Shown in pieces: positions 46,566 through 57,076 of a stretch of DNA of 64,000 nucleotides. Origin of the DNA: Limonium bicolor (taxonomy: Eukaryota > Streptophyta > Magnoliopsida > Caryophyllales > Plumbaginaceae). The notes beneath the pieces were generated by a model. It was given only the letters and a program-made list of their open reading frames with translations, searched no databases and was not told the DNA's origin. The translations under genes were made by a program, and so were the position numbers. Where the stretch lies: assembly GCA_023374045.1 (NCBI GenBank), contig CM041777.1:460592251-460656250 (forward strand). The letters run 5' to 3'. The number at the start of each line of letters is the position of its first letter. The first letter of the stretch is position 1.

Positions 46566-47067
46566 CCTTTTTTAAAATTTCTTTCAGAAATCTCTGTTCC
46601 AACAAATGCTACAGATATATCATTACATCAGATCAATGCATTGTTGCATTTTCAACACAGCAGAATCCATCACAACAAACTGTAACAGAGAAATTAAATC
46701 TATACGAATTCAATTTACAGCAAAACACATCAGATCCCAGGCCAATTGCAACAAATTAATCAGCTAGTATATATTAGTACCAAATTAACAGAGATTTGCT
46801 AGTATTACCAACATGCAGACAAAACTTAATTACAATTAAAATCCAAACACAGATGGAAGCTAGCTACTAAGTACTTATGTTTGTACTGCAATCTGTAGAA
46901 ATTTGATAATGCAAGAAACTTCATTTTTCAACACAATGCAAGTGTAGTTGAACTCATGGGGAACAAACTGCATTTACAGGTGCAAATTGGTTCAGTTCAG
47001 ACACAACTTCAAAGAAGAAAAGAAATAGCTGCAGCGCGTACTCATGACTTCTGCTGATCTTCATCAT
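46566..47067. other. CACTA non-coding segment downstream of its gene
   Basis: AT-rich, with no ORF of note; probably the 3' untranslated region and downstream sequence of the minus-strand gene ending at 47068. Confidence 0.5.
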
Positions 47068-50000
47068 CATAAGCTATTGATTTCGTCCAGTAAGCGCATG
47101 TGATCCTTGACAAACTCTAGATCGGCAAGTGAATAAGTAGCTCCTTGTTTTTCGAAGAAGTCAGTAAGCTGCACGCAAGAATTATAAAAGCAATTAAGTA
47201 CACCATTTAAACATATCCAACCATGCACAAACAGTTAAATTACTAATTCAAACACAAGACTTATAATACGTACTTCATTGACATTGCGGACTTTATCGAT
47301 GTTGGACACGATTTCGTACATGTATCGCATCACAAAATATCCACAACTGCTGCTATCCGGTTGCCTGGGACACTATTTTCAATAAAATTATATTATTAAT
47401 TATATATACACACTAATATACAAAATATATTTACGTATGCATGAGTAAATAGAATGTTTTTTTACCTTTTTCAAATACTGTACATTCAAAGGAGAATTCC
47501 TTTGCCCGACACTGCACATACCTTCTCTAAAACCACTGAAATTAATTAAAACAAGCATTTAAGTGACAAGTAATAAAAAAAGTTTAAAATTTTATTTGTG
47601 AAATGAAAATATACTATTTACTTACTTTGTCAGCGAGCATAAATGGTGATGTTCCTAATTCCTTTAATAGGGTCAATCACTATACAGCGTGATGAGTAAG
47701 TACAAACCACTAACAACAACCAATGATTGCTACAAGTGCAAACAACAACAAATCAACTTCAGCTTCGAAATATTATGAGTTAATATAAAACAATAAAGAC
47801 AAACGCATAAGGTGGTCAAGCACGCTTACATCTGATGATATGGTATGAGCACAAATCGGCTTTTCCTGGTAACCGCCGCAATTATGGCATTGCGCACATG
47901 GCTCTGACACGCAACACCGTCTCTCGTAGCTTCATCGGCAGACACGATTTGTGGACATAGGAAGGTGATCGTATTTGCCATTTTGTTTGACGCCAGCCTC
48001 GATAGTAAGGGCCTTTGATGACAAAGGCATTAAATTAAAATTATACATAAAACTTACTATTATCTTTGAGAGAGAAAAAATGTGATACTTACAAGCAGTA
48101 CGATTGAATCACCGAGATTTTCAGCATATCACCAAGCAGCAGCTCCTTGACATCTCTAATACTGATCAGCAACTCCTGGGATTGTTCGTTGTGGAACACA
48201 GACGCTGGAACCTTAAGGATGAACTGAATGAAATCATCACCCTTCCCGAGTATCATGTTATATAAGACCTGCTGACGCTTTCGCAGTGTATTCACCAAAT
48301 TTTGGGGAAGAATGAAATCTTTTCGAAGTGGACTGATGTAGTGATCATCCTGCTGACCCGATGGTCCCTTTCCTTTCGACGCACGGACTTGCTTACCTTT
48401 GTCACCAATAGGAACAAGTGCCTAAGAAATGACAAGTTAGTATACGTTAGGAAACTATTCCCAAAACTGCAGTTATATATGGAATGTTAATTAGTAAACA
48501 AATTTAAGTTCTTTTGCTTACCGTACTATCAGATAAATCCACCAGATTGCAAGGCCACGGTACTTGTGAGCCACGTGCTTCAATGACAGTGCTCCAACCA
48601 TTCCACTCCATCGGTAGTGGAATGGTATCACAGCCTTGACAGACACTGTCTACGAACACACGGACGTACCAGGGCGGAACTCGCTTAAAATGACATAGTG
48701 ACGCCGAATCAGTCTGTAGAATTGTGCCTAATGCAACCATAAAGGTGCCATGTTCATTGATCTGCAGAAGACGACACTTTTTGGTTTCCTAATAAACGAA
48801 CAAAAACAATTAGATTCATATATATATAATTGCAACATGCATACTTTTGATTAATTGAAAAAATAAATAACGACAAACCACTGAAATTCACACATACCTG
48901 AAGCTTGGCATATGGGAATGGATCAGAAGGTGCAGGTACAGTGTAAGAATGAGAAACCTGAGACGGTACAGGGGTGGAAGCAGGTGCAGGGGTGGAAGCA
49001 GGTGCAGGGGTGGAAACGGGTGCAGGGGCATACACTGATTAGCTGGAAGATTGATGCCCCTGACTCAGCTGTTGCATCAATCTTGCTTCCATTTGTTGCA
49101 ACTGCTGCTGCAAATCAGATTGGAATTGTTGTGACAACTTCCTTTCGATGTCCCTCATTTCTTCCTCTCTCCCCATCCGCTGGGAGCGCGGAAAAACATC
49201 TCGCTGACGCACTGCGGACCAAATCCTCGAACTCTCCCAGGGTAATCCTTCTTGCCAAGTGCTTTGTTCAATGGATCATCCTGACTATGAGGCTGGCCAA
49301 GAAAAGAATCAGCACCCTCTGCAGTCTTGTACACGCAAAAAAAACATGTAAATTATGAATTAGATCAAATAAATAAAACATACATAAATTGTAAGAAAAA
49401 TTTATAAACTATTAAATATTACTCAGGACACTCACAATTTTTGCAGCTAAGTCTGCAGTCTCCTTCCGCGGATAATACATTTCGCCGTCCTTCTCTAATT
49501 GGCGGCCAAGCATGTATGCTTGTGCCCGATTCACCTCATCCGGACTCTGAATCGGCTCAATTGTGCCGTCCTCACACACATGCTTCAATAACCCCTTTTC
49601 AATCCAGCCTGGTATACGCCCCGCGTACCCAGCTCGGCCCATGTAGTGTGGATTCTGATCTTTCAAGCGATTTTGTCGGGCTTTTTCCTGAACTGCCTGT
49701 GGAAAGAATTAATACAATTCATTTTAACTTTATCCTTTTATATTAACAACATAAACTTAAAAGTTAATCTATGAAAACAATTACGTACCCTGAACTCAGG
49801 GGTGATATGTGCTTCATAGAATTCCTTCCACTCCTCCTCAGTGATCATGCCAGCGTACAGCTCATAGGGAGGCACCTGCTTCGGGTTGTTCGTATTGATC
49901 CAACCAGCCACCAGCCTATTTTTGAACGCTCGCATACGCAAAGCAAGCAGTGACAACACTTTATGATATGCTTCATCCGGGATCTGGTACTTCTTCTTCA

Positions 50001-50485
50001 AGCTCCTCCACATGATCTCTTTTTTCCGATCTTGGTTCCTCCAGTTTTTGTTGATACAGCAATGGGTCTTAACCAATCGACCCATGGCGCTGGCAAACTT
50101 CTCTGCCTCGCCAGTGGGTCTAAGATACCTGTAATATTAAGTATATATGTTAGTCATACGTACGAAATATATATAGTACTACATATAAATGTATAAATAT
50201 CAGTATATATGTGAAAAAATAAAACAAAATAACATATAGGTGTAACATATACCTATCCCACACCAGATCAATCATGCCACTCTCCTTCTTCTCATTTAGA
50301 CCACGTGACGGTCCTCGTGTCTTTCGTGGAGGGCCCTGAGAGGTCGTAGGAGGGTCCTGAGAGGTCGTAGGCTGATCAGCGGCAACGACAATCTGTGTAC
50401 GCTCCGTTAACTGCATCTCTGCATCTATCTCCATCTCCATATCCTCATCACATTGTAGGAGCATCTCATGATCGTTGGCATCCAT
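47068..50485 (-). pseudogene. CACTA gene: transposase_24 / DUF8039 / Ulp1-like protein, many introns
   Basis: A TnpA/TNP1-type accessory protein. ATG at 50485. Supported exons: 50485-50253 (acidic N-terminus, then LVWDR), 50128-49789 and 49696-49436, joined in frame by GT-AG introns. They carry a plant transposase_24 pattern: KTHCCINKN, IMWRSLKKKYQIPDEAYH, EEEWKEFYEAHITPEFR, YMGRAGYAGRIPGW and RAQAYMLGRQLE. An exon near 49331-49045 has DDPLNKALGKKDYPGRVRG and a Gln-rich coiled tail, with an apparent frame break near 49200. Next, 48740-48510 resembles DUF8039 (MVALGTILQTDS, PLPMEWNGWSTVIEARG). The last exons resemble a C48/Ulp1 protease: VIDPIKGIRNITIYAR near 47650, SSSCGYFVMRYMYEIV near 47340 with the Cys, and the C-terminal exon 47168-47068. 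Exon ends in the second half are uncertain. Confidence 0.75.
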
Positions 50486-51660
50486 AATCTGCACAATATC
50501 ATTACATAAATATATAGTCAGTGTCATACATAGAGTCATATATAGTCATTTAATATATAGCTATTCAGAGAAACACTATATGAACAATTAAGAAGTAATT
50601 AGAGAAAAATTATAAACTAACCTAGTAGTCTGCTTAGTCCTGATGTGAATATTGCTATACTTCAATCAACCAACCCGTATGAGGTGTGACAATGAAAGTT
50701 ACTACCAATGCCTGCAGAAGATAGTTTGTACACAAGAATAATTACATTTCGAATCCAATAATTCAATACTTTGACAAAATTTTATGGGAAATCCGATAGA
50801 ATCCCCCCTAAAAATATAGGGTTTCACCACAATAGAGCATGTACAAGAGGCGACAGTTTGGTTTGCAAAATTAATCCCAAATACACTTAATCCTAATAAA
50901 CACATTAATCTCAAACAGAGCATGTATCTTCCTGATCGATAGTTTGGTTTTGCAAAATTTCACCATAACTACGTGGCTATATTAATTTGTATGCCCAAAC
51001 ACTTATATTTTTCGCCTAATAACATATTAATCTCAAGTCCATTTGGACACAACCAGCAAGTATATACTACCAAAAATCAGCTCGCGACAGTTTAATCCGG
51101 TTTGCAAAATTAATTAATCCCAAACATGCACTTAATCCTAATAATTAAACACATTAATCGTTCAGTTTGGTTAGCAAAATTACCTCCAGCAGAATCAAGA
51201 ATATAGGCGATAGAGATCGATATTACGCCAGTTGGGTTGTAAAACTTTACTCAGATGATATACGTATGTACTGAGGCGACGGGCATGTATGTTCCTGTCC
51301 GATAGCAGGTTGCAAAATTAATAATAGTGAAAGAGCGGAACTATATATGTTCCTGTACATGTTCACAGATTTGATGAATTACCGAAACAGAGGCGAATCG
51401 ACAGCTAGGCATGCATATTTGGGTCGATCGATCGATGATCATCAGGGCGCAAATATCGGGAGAAATCAACGCGTAGCAGGCGCGAGAGACAGTCGGCCAG
51501 AAAGCGGTGGCGGCGGCACGGACGGCGACGCGGCAGTGGCGCCGATGGCGCAGTAGCTAGCGGACGGTGTACTGGCCGGGGTACCGTATGTGAGCTCAGT
51601 CGATAGAGAGGTAGCTAGCTCTTGAGGGTTACGCGCGGGAGAGATTAAATTTTTGTGAAT
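50486..51660. other. CACTA segment upstream of its gene
   Basis: Non-coding, probably the promoter and 5' region of the minus-strand gene. It has repeated phrases around TTTGCAAAATTAAT...CCCAAA...CTTAATCCTAAT (about 50860-50900 and 51108-51155). A GC-rich patch at 51450-51570 follows. I see no gene. Confidence 0.5.
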
Positions 51661-51664
51661 TATA

Positions 51665-51990
51665 TTCAGGCAACATAAAGAACGCTTCACGTCAAAAGCG
51701 TTTTTTATGCTGAGAGACAAAAAACATAAAAAACGCTTCTAAACGGAAGCGTTCTTTATGCTGAGCGTTCCAGAGACATAAAAACGCTTTATACGAGAAG
51801 CGTTCTTTATATGTTTCATATAAAGAACGCTTATTTTCTAAGCGTTTTTTTTTGTCTTTGGGCGCGATACAATATAGAACGCTTCCTAAGTGAAGCGTTC
51901 TTTAAAATGTCCGGCCTAAACCATAAATACAACGCCTTACATTATAATTGTTCTATAAAATGCTAAAAAAATGATTTACAAATATAACCG
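51665..51990. repeat. CACTA right subterminal repeat region
   Basis: Facing pairs such as ATAAAGAACGCTT...AAGCGTTTTTTAT repeat about every 35-60 bp, mirroring the left end. Confidence 0.88.
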
Positions 51991-52001
51991 TTTTAAAAAC
52001 G

Positions 52002-52032
52002 GCGTTGTTTATTCTTTTTTTTTCCAGCAGTG
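52002..52032 (-). repeat. CACTA right terminal inverted repeat
   Basis: GCGTTGTTTATTC, a T-run, then CCAGCAGTG; inverted match to 46206-46234. Confidence 0.88.
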
Positions 52033-52640
52033 CTCCTTTCCCTCCAGGCCCTTTATCTGGCCCAACATTTGCTAGAAAACCTGGTCAACCCCTAAAGCAA
52101 AATTCATTTTATGGGTTACTCTTAAGGGTAGACTGAAATCATGTGATAAGCTCCAATCTTGGGGTATTTGTCTTGCTAACAGATGTTGGTTCTGTGAGCA
52201 TGCTCAAGACTAGCCACCATTTATTCTTTCAATACAGGTTCTCTAACAGGATTTGGTTGAATATTTGCGATTGGTTGGGAATCCCTACCAACAAGACTAG
52301 TCTCCGTAGTTGTGCCTATTGGATATCTCGCTATTGCAAGAGGCACCGACCGATCGACTTAGTGAAAAGAGTTGTCGTCCCCAATGTTGCCTATCACATA
52401 TGGATAGAGAGATGCAAACGAGCCATTGTGAACCAAACTTGAGACTCCACACGTATTATCTTAGATATCAAAGCTACCACTAAAGCGATCATTTGGACGA
52501 AGATGGGCCGATCCAAAAGGGACTTTCATTGACTAGATAGGGTACTCTGCTCCTAGAGTCTTAGAATGGTGGGGGAAATCTTTGCATATCTACTCCCCCT
52601 GATTGCTCTATAGTTGCCTCCTTGCCACTTTTGTATATGT
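52033..52640 (+). pseudogene. LINE remnant, right part, beginning with a 362-bp duplicate
   Basis: 52033-52394 repeats 45843-46204 with about six substitutions. The sequence then continues past the CACTA junction with LINE-like coding traces (HMDREMQTSHCEPN region) to about 52640, where recognisable LINE sequence fades. Confidence 0.72.
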
Positions 52641-53324
52641 TAGGGGAATTTTTTATAAAATTTATAAAAGTTCGGATATTTCGGATAATCGAAGTTTGAA
52701 TTTCAATATTCACTAACCGAACCATACTTTATTGCGGATACCCGTTTTAACCGAAATAACCAAACTTTATAAAACGGTTAAAAACAATACATGAAAAAAT
52801 AACGGTTATTTCGACCCTATTTGCTCACCCAAAGCGCTTGGATGTAAGAGATTTATATATTTGCTTTTACCTGTCTGTTAATTGAATGAGTAGCTGAGCA
52901 TTTCTTTCTTTTCTTATAACGTGTTTGTTTTAAATTAAAGCCTTTCCTAGCTTGTCAGATAACACTAAAATGTTGCAATTATATACTTATACTATAAGAT
53001 ATGGCTGATCCTAAACTAGTTTGGTATTTTGAAGACAAACTAGCTAGACAAGGTCACTCTGCGAGTGCATGTGACAATTAGCAGTCACAGTAATCCGCGC
53101 CACTATCCTAATCGCTCGTGAGTTTAAACAAAATGGGACGAATCAAGGGAAGTGCTTAAATATAATTCAGAAAGATAAATATAGGTCAGTGGACATCTCT
53201 CGTAGAGTGAAGAAGCATTAGTTTTGAAATCACCGATAGTTATAAACAGAGACACGAACAAATAACACTTTTCCATTCCAACACACCATACAAATTTACT
53301 GAATTTAACAATAGCCACACCTTC
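52641..53324. other. Intergenic sequence downstream of PSAF
   Basis: No gene seen. Phrases of the type TTCGGATATTTCGGATAATCG and AACCGAAATAACCAAA (52670-52830) look like old transposon ends. The 64-codon minus ORF at 53124-53318 has no recognisable features. Confidence 0.5.
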
Positions 53325-53486
53325 CTTCTTCCTTCACATTCATCACCACGCCCTGAAAAATCCAACAACAAGAAGATAAATCAATTAACTATAACTCCTT
53401 CATAACAATTTCATCATCACTAAATTACCACATTATCCCTACCAGAAACATTATGATAAACGTAACTAAAACTAAAATCACCTTTC
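53325..53486 (-). other. Probable 3' untranslated region of PSAF
   Basis: It directly follows the stop codon at 53487-53489 on the minus strand and is AT-rich. The cleavage site cannot be fixed from sequence alone. Confidence 0.4.
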
Positions 53487-54173
53487 TTAGAAGTTGTTAT
53501 CAACAAGCTCTCCATTCAAGAACTCTCTGTAAGCAGCAACAGGCCAACTAAATCCACGAAACAACAATCTACTAGCCAACGGAACGTCAATAATAATCTC
53601 TTTCTGAGTTGGTTTCTTCTCATCCCTAATCGCAATCAAGTAACTCCTACCAACCCATCCAATCCACCCCGCAATATATAGAAACAAGATCCCTGGAGTA
53701 ATAAATTCTCCCCAGTGTCTCTGATCACCACTCACAATCAAATGAGGTAGTCCATCAGTACCACACAGCAATCCGTATTTCCCGTAATTATCAAACCTTC
53801 TCTTCGTCTTCTCCATTGTCGCTTTAATTGCAAGCGCTGGTGCGCTGTCAGGTGCGTACAGTTTCAACGAGGATTCGAGTTTTTTCAGCTGTTGTTTCTC
53901 ACGCTTTGCGAATTGTTTGGACTCTTTGCACGGGGTTAAACCGGCGATATCGGCTACAGCGGGTTGTGGTGCTGATAGTAGGATTGAGGATAAGGCGAGT
54001 GCGGCGGAGAAAGCTTTTACGGAGGAAGAGACGGTTGAGGTGGAGTCATTGTTTTGTAGGGAGCATGAGATGGTTGTTGCTGGGAGTTGTTTGATTCTGA
54101 TGGATCTGGATGATGAGAGATTTGGTTTGAGCATGGAAGTGGAGGAGAGGTTTGAGGGAATTGTGAGAGACAT
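53487..54173 (-). CDS. PSAF: Photosystem I reaction centre subunit III (PsaF), chloroplast precursor, 228 aa
   Basis: PsaF sits on the lumenal side of photosystem I and docks plastocyanin for electron transfer to P700. The ORF is intact and intronless, from ATG 54173 to TAA 53487. Residues 1-74 form a two-part transit peptide: a Ser-rich stromal targeting part, then a hydrophobic thylakoid-transfer segment ending PQPAVA before cleavage. The mature protein starts at Asp75 ([20 protein letters not shown]), giving 154 residues as in other plants. The Lys-rich helix that binds plastocyanin spans about residues 82-103. A membrane helix lies around [18 protein letters not shown], and the end is [18 protein letters not shown]. 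All key parts look normal, so it is probably functional. It is the only undamaged host gene I recognise in the window. Confidence 0.98.
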   Translation of the reverse strand: MSLTIPSNLSSTSMLKPNLSSSRSIRIKQLPATTISCSLQNNDSTSTVSSSVKAFSAALALSSILLSAPQPAVADIAGLTPCKESKQFAKREKQQLKKLESSLKLYAPDSAPALAIKATMEKTKRRFDNYGKYGLLCGTDGLPHLIVSGDQRHWGEFITPGILFLYIAGWIGWVGRSYLIAIRDEKKPTQKEIIIDVPLASRLLFRGFSWPVAAYREFLNGELVDNNF

Positions 54174-54571
54174 GGCTGGAGGCCCAGGGGTTTCTCCACT
54201 CTGGTAAACTAACTGCCTTCTTGTGATTTGATCGGATCAAGAAGAGTAGGGAGGGAAGAAGAAGAAGAAGAGGAAGAAGAAGATGATGATGGAGAGATGG
54301 GATTTAGATTCCGGAGATTAGTGGAGGAGTAGATGCTGTGGTGGTATGGATGGATAAGAAATGATGAGGTGGAGTGTTCTGATTGGATTTCCGTGGGGTC
54401 TTTGTGGATTGTTTCTCTATCATATCTATCTGTATGGCAATGAAGATGAAAAGAAAGAGTGGTGGGTTTTGGTAGTATCACTTGAGTCGACCACAAGCCT
54501 TGGAGTTCAAATATATTCTCCTCCTTCCTACCATGTATTGTTATAATATTCTTTTTAGTCATGTATACATA
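54174..54571 (-). promoter_or_regulatory. PSAF promoter and CT-rich leader
   Basis: On the minus strand 54245-54296 is almost pure CT with CTTCTTCTT runs. A CT-rich leader element was described for spinach PsaF and similar photosynthesis genes. Further upstream are a GATAAG I-box core on the plus strand (54353-54358) and an ATTGG/CCAAT box (54382-54386). An AATATATT stretch near 54508 could be a TATA box but lies far from the ATG. The transcription start is not known. A transposon begins at 54572. Confidence 0.6.
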
Positions 54572-55877
54572 GGCAAATTCTACCGTGCGGCGGTGCCGCG
54601 TAGAGATAGATATGGACATGCTGATTTGGCAGTCCCAGTCAGCAGCTGACTGGACTGACTGTTTTGCTGACTGGGCTGCCTTTTTACTATAATAATTTTA
54701 AATCATTGTAACTTTTAATATATAAGTCCAAAATGGAAAAAAATTATATTATTGTTTATCTAAATTCAAGCTCTTTAAAACCAGACCAGACATGGATATG
54801 TTTTGACAACTTTGAAAAAAATTATTTTTACATGTAAATGACAATACTCTAAATCATAATATAATTCATTAATTTTGATATTATGATTCATTAAAATTGG
54901 TATTATGATTCAACTAATAAGTGGTGAATTAGATAACAAACTTTAGAAAAAATCATTATTTTTTGTAGTGTATTATTATTGTATAGTGTATTTCAAACCT
55001 TATATGGTGAATCATGTATTTTTCTTACGTACCAAATATTGTTTTATATTGTATTATTGTTTAAAATTTTTATTATTACATGTATATGATGATACACTAA
55101 AATCATAATATGATTCATTAGTTTTGATATTATAATTCATTAAAATTAATATTATGATTCATTAATTAATAAGTGATAAATTAGATAACAAACTTCGGAA
55201 CTGATAAAAATCAGTTTTGTTTTGTAGTGTATTATTATTATTATATGGTGTATTTAAACCTTATATAGTGAATCGTGTATTTTTCATACATACCAAATAT
55301 TGTTTTGCATTGTTATTGCGTAAAAGTATTTATTTTTATATGTTTGTGATGATACACTAAAATAAAGATATGATTCATTAATTTTGATATTATGATTCAT
55401 TAAAATTGATATTATGATTTATTAACTAATAAGTGGTGAATTAGATAACAAACTTCGGAACCGATAAAATTATTATTGTTTTGTAATGTATTATTATTGT
55501 TTTGTGGTGTATTATTATCATTATTATTATTTATATGATGTGTTTTAAGTCATGTGGTTGATCATATCTTCTTGACATACCAATTTTAAAACAAGTATGG
55601 TTGATATCTACATATACATGTAAATAATATAAAATTTTAAAGTTGTCAAAATATATCCATGTTTGGTCTTGTTTTAAAGAGATTGAATTTAGACGAATAA
55701 TGGTATAATTTTTTTTTATTTTGGACATATATTTTAAAAGTTACAATCAATTAAAGTTAATATAGTAAAAAGACAGTCCAGTCAGCAAAACAATCCAGTC
55801 AGCAGCTGACTGGACTGCCAAGTGGAGAGGAGTGCACCTAGTTGCACGCGGCCAAGCCGCAGCGTCCCCCGTCTGGT
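54572..55877. mobile_element. Non-autonomous long-TIR element (MULE-like) upstream of PSAF, 1306 bp
   Basis: The left inverted repeat is about 54572-54840 and the right about 55614-55877, sharing AGTCAGCAGCTGACTGGACT and the adjoining AT-rich segment. Flanks are TATACATA at 54564-54571 and 55878-55885. Eight bases match (nine with one mismatch), so MULE or hAT origin is open; the TIR length favours MULE. The middle contains three imperfect direct copies of about 255 bp. No ORF of note. Confidence 0.82.
54841..55613. repeat. Three imperfect about 255-bp tandem repeats inside the long-TIR element
   Basis: AATAAGTGGTGAATTAGATA-like phrases at 54916, 55168 and 55428 mark unit positions, and each unit also has GATTCATTAAAATTGATATT and GTAGTGTATTATTATT. 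Very AT-rich. Confidence 0.8.
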
Positions 55878-55885
55878 TATACATA

Positions 55886-56576
55886 ATACATACATACTAA
55901 TAAATATTATATCCCTAAAAAGCTTAATAATCATTATATTGTAATTGATGGTTATAAACATTTTGCATAAATAATGAATCATGGTCATGGTATCGCCTTT
56001 CAGATAGCTTCTTTAATACTACCTTAGAGTCTTCTTAGGGTCAATTTATGAGAGCACTTTTGAATCAAATCCGTTACTTTTATGACAATTGGGTGATGTA
56101 CTTTATAATTAGTCAATTTTTACGTCAAAATAATCTTCTGTAATTGATTTATATAACTTGTATTTTCTTAGTATACATTTCTCTGATGTTTAGAATAAGG
56201 TAATCACACACAACACTTTTCTATCCTTTTAGTTCATATCTCAATCTAAATACCTAGCCATAGATCTAGGACCATAGCTATCACCGGATACATCAATTTG
56301 CTTGGAACACGAAATATATTCTAAACCCAAAAAAAACCCAAATAGGTTATGGGCTCAAACTTTCAACCGAAATAGATTTTTAAGGCTAGTTTATCTTGGC
56401 GTGTTATGTCTTTTGCATTAAACGTGAGTTATATTTTAGTCAAATTCATGTTATATTTATTGCCAAATCTAATCAGTTATTTATTAATGATATTTATCAT
56501 TCGAATTATATCCTTTACATATATCCTTAACCAGACCGAAGATGGTGCAAGCCGCCCGCGTTTAGAATTGTGCGGA
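55886..56576. other. Intergenic AT-rich sequence before the gap
   Basis: No gene or repeat that I can identify; ends at the N run. Confidence 0.5.
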
Positions 56577-57076
56577 NNNNNNNNNNNNNNNNNNNNNNNN
56601 NNNNNNNNNNNNNNNNNNNNNNNNNNNNNNNNNNNNNNNNNNNNNNNNNNNNNNNNNNNNNNNNNNNNNNNNNNNNNNNNNNNNNNNNNNNNNNNNNNNN
56701 NNNNNNNNNNNNNNNNNNNNNNNNNNNNNNNNNNNNNNNNNNNNNNNNNNNNNNNNNNNNNNNNNNNNNNNNNNNNNNNNNNNNNNNNNNNNNNNNNNNN
56801 NNNNNNNNNNNNNNNNNNNNNNNNNNNNNNNNNNNNNNNNNNNNNNNNNNNNNNNNNNNNNNNNNNNNNNNNNNNNNNNNNNNNNNNNNNNNNNNNNNNN
56901 NNNNNNNNNNNNNNNNNNNNNNNNNNNNNNNNNNNNNNNNNNNNNNNNNNNNNNNNNNNNNNNNNNNNNNNNNNNNNNNNNNNNNNNNNNNNNNNNNNNN
57001 NNNNNNNNNNNNNNNNNNNNNNNNNNNNNNNNNNNNNNNNNNNNNNNNNNNNNNNNNNNNNNNNNNNNNNNNNNNN
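56577..57076. other. Assembly gap (500 N)
   Basis: Exactly 500 N, a conventional placeholder length. True distance and continuity between the two sides are unknown. Confidence 0.99.

Larger units (their letters stand above)
46206..52032. mobile_element. CACTA (En/Spm-type) element, 5.8 kb
   Basis: It starts CACTGGTGGAAAAAA and ends with the inverted form ...TTTTCCAGCAGTG; inside both ends is AATAAACAACGC. Both subterminal regions hold many direct and inverted copies of AAGCGTTCTTTAT, as in En/Spm. It encodes one recognisable gene on the minus strand (transposase_24 type). No TnpD/tnp2-like catalytic transposase is visible, so it probably depends on other elements. The flanking three bases (ATA and CTC) do not match; instead 362 bp of host LINE sequence is duplicated on both sides. 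Confidence 0.9.

Noticed and set aside
48912..49746. Plus-strand ORFs of 148 and 101 codons in the CACTA element
   Set aside because: They lie opposite the exons of the minus-strand transposase_24 gene, whose motifs explain the open frames.
53828..54207. Plus-strand ORFs of 88 and 96 codons opposite PSAF
   Set aside because: Shadows of the PSAF coding strand; no independent support.
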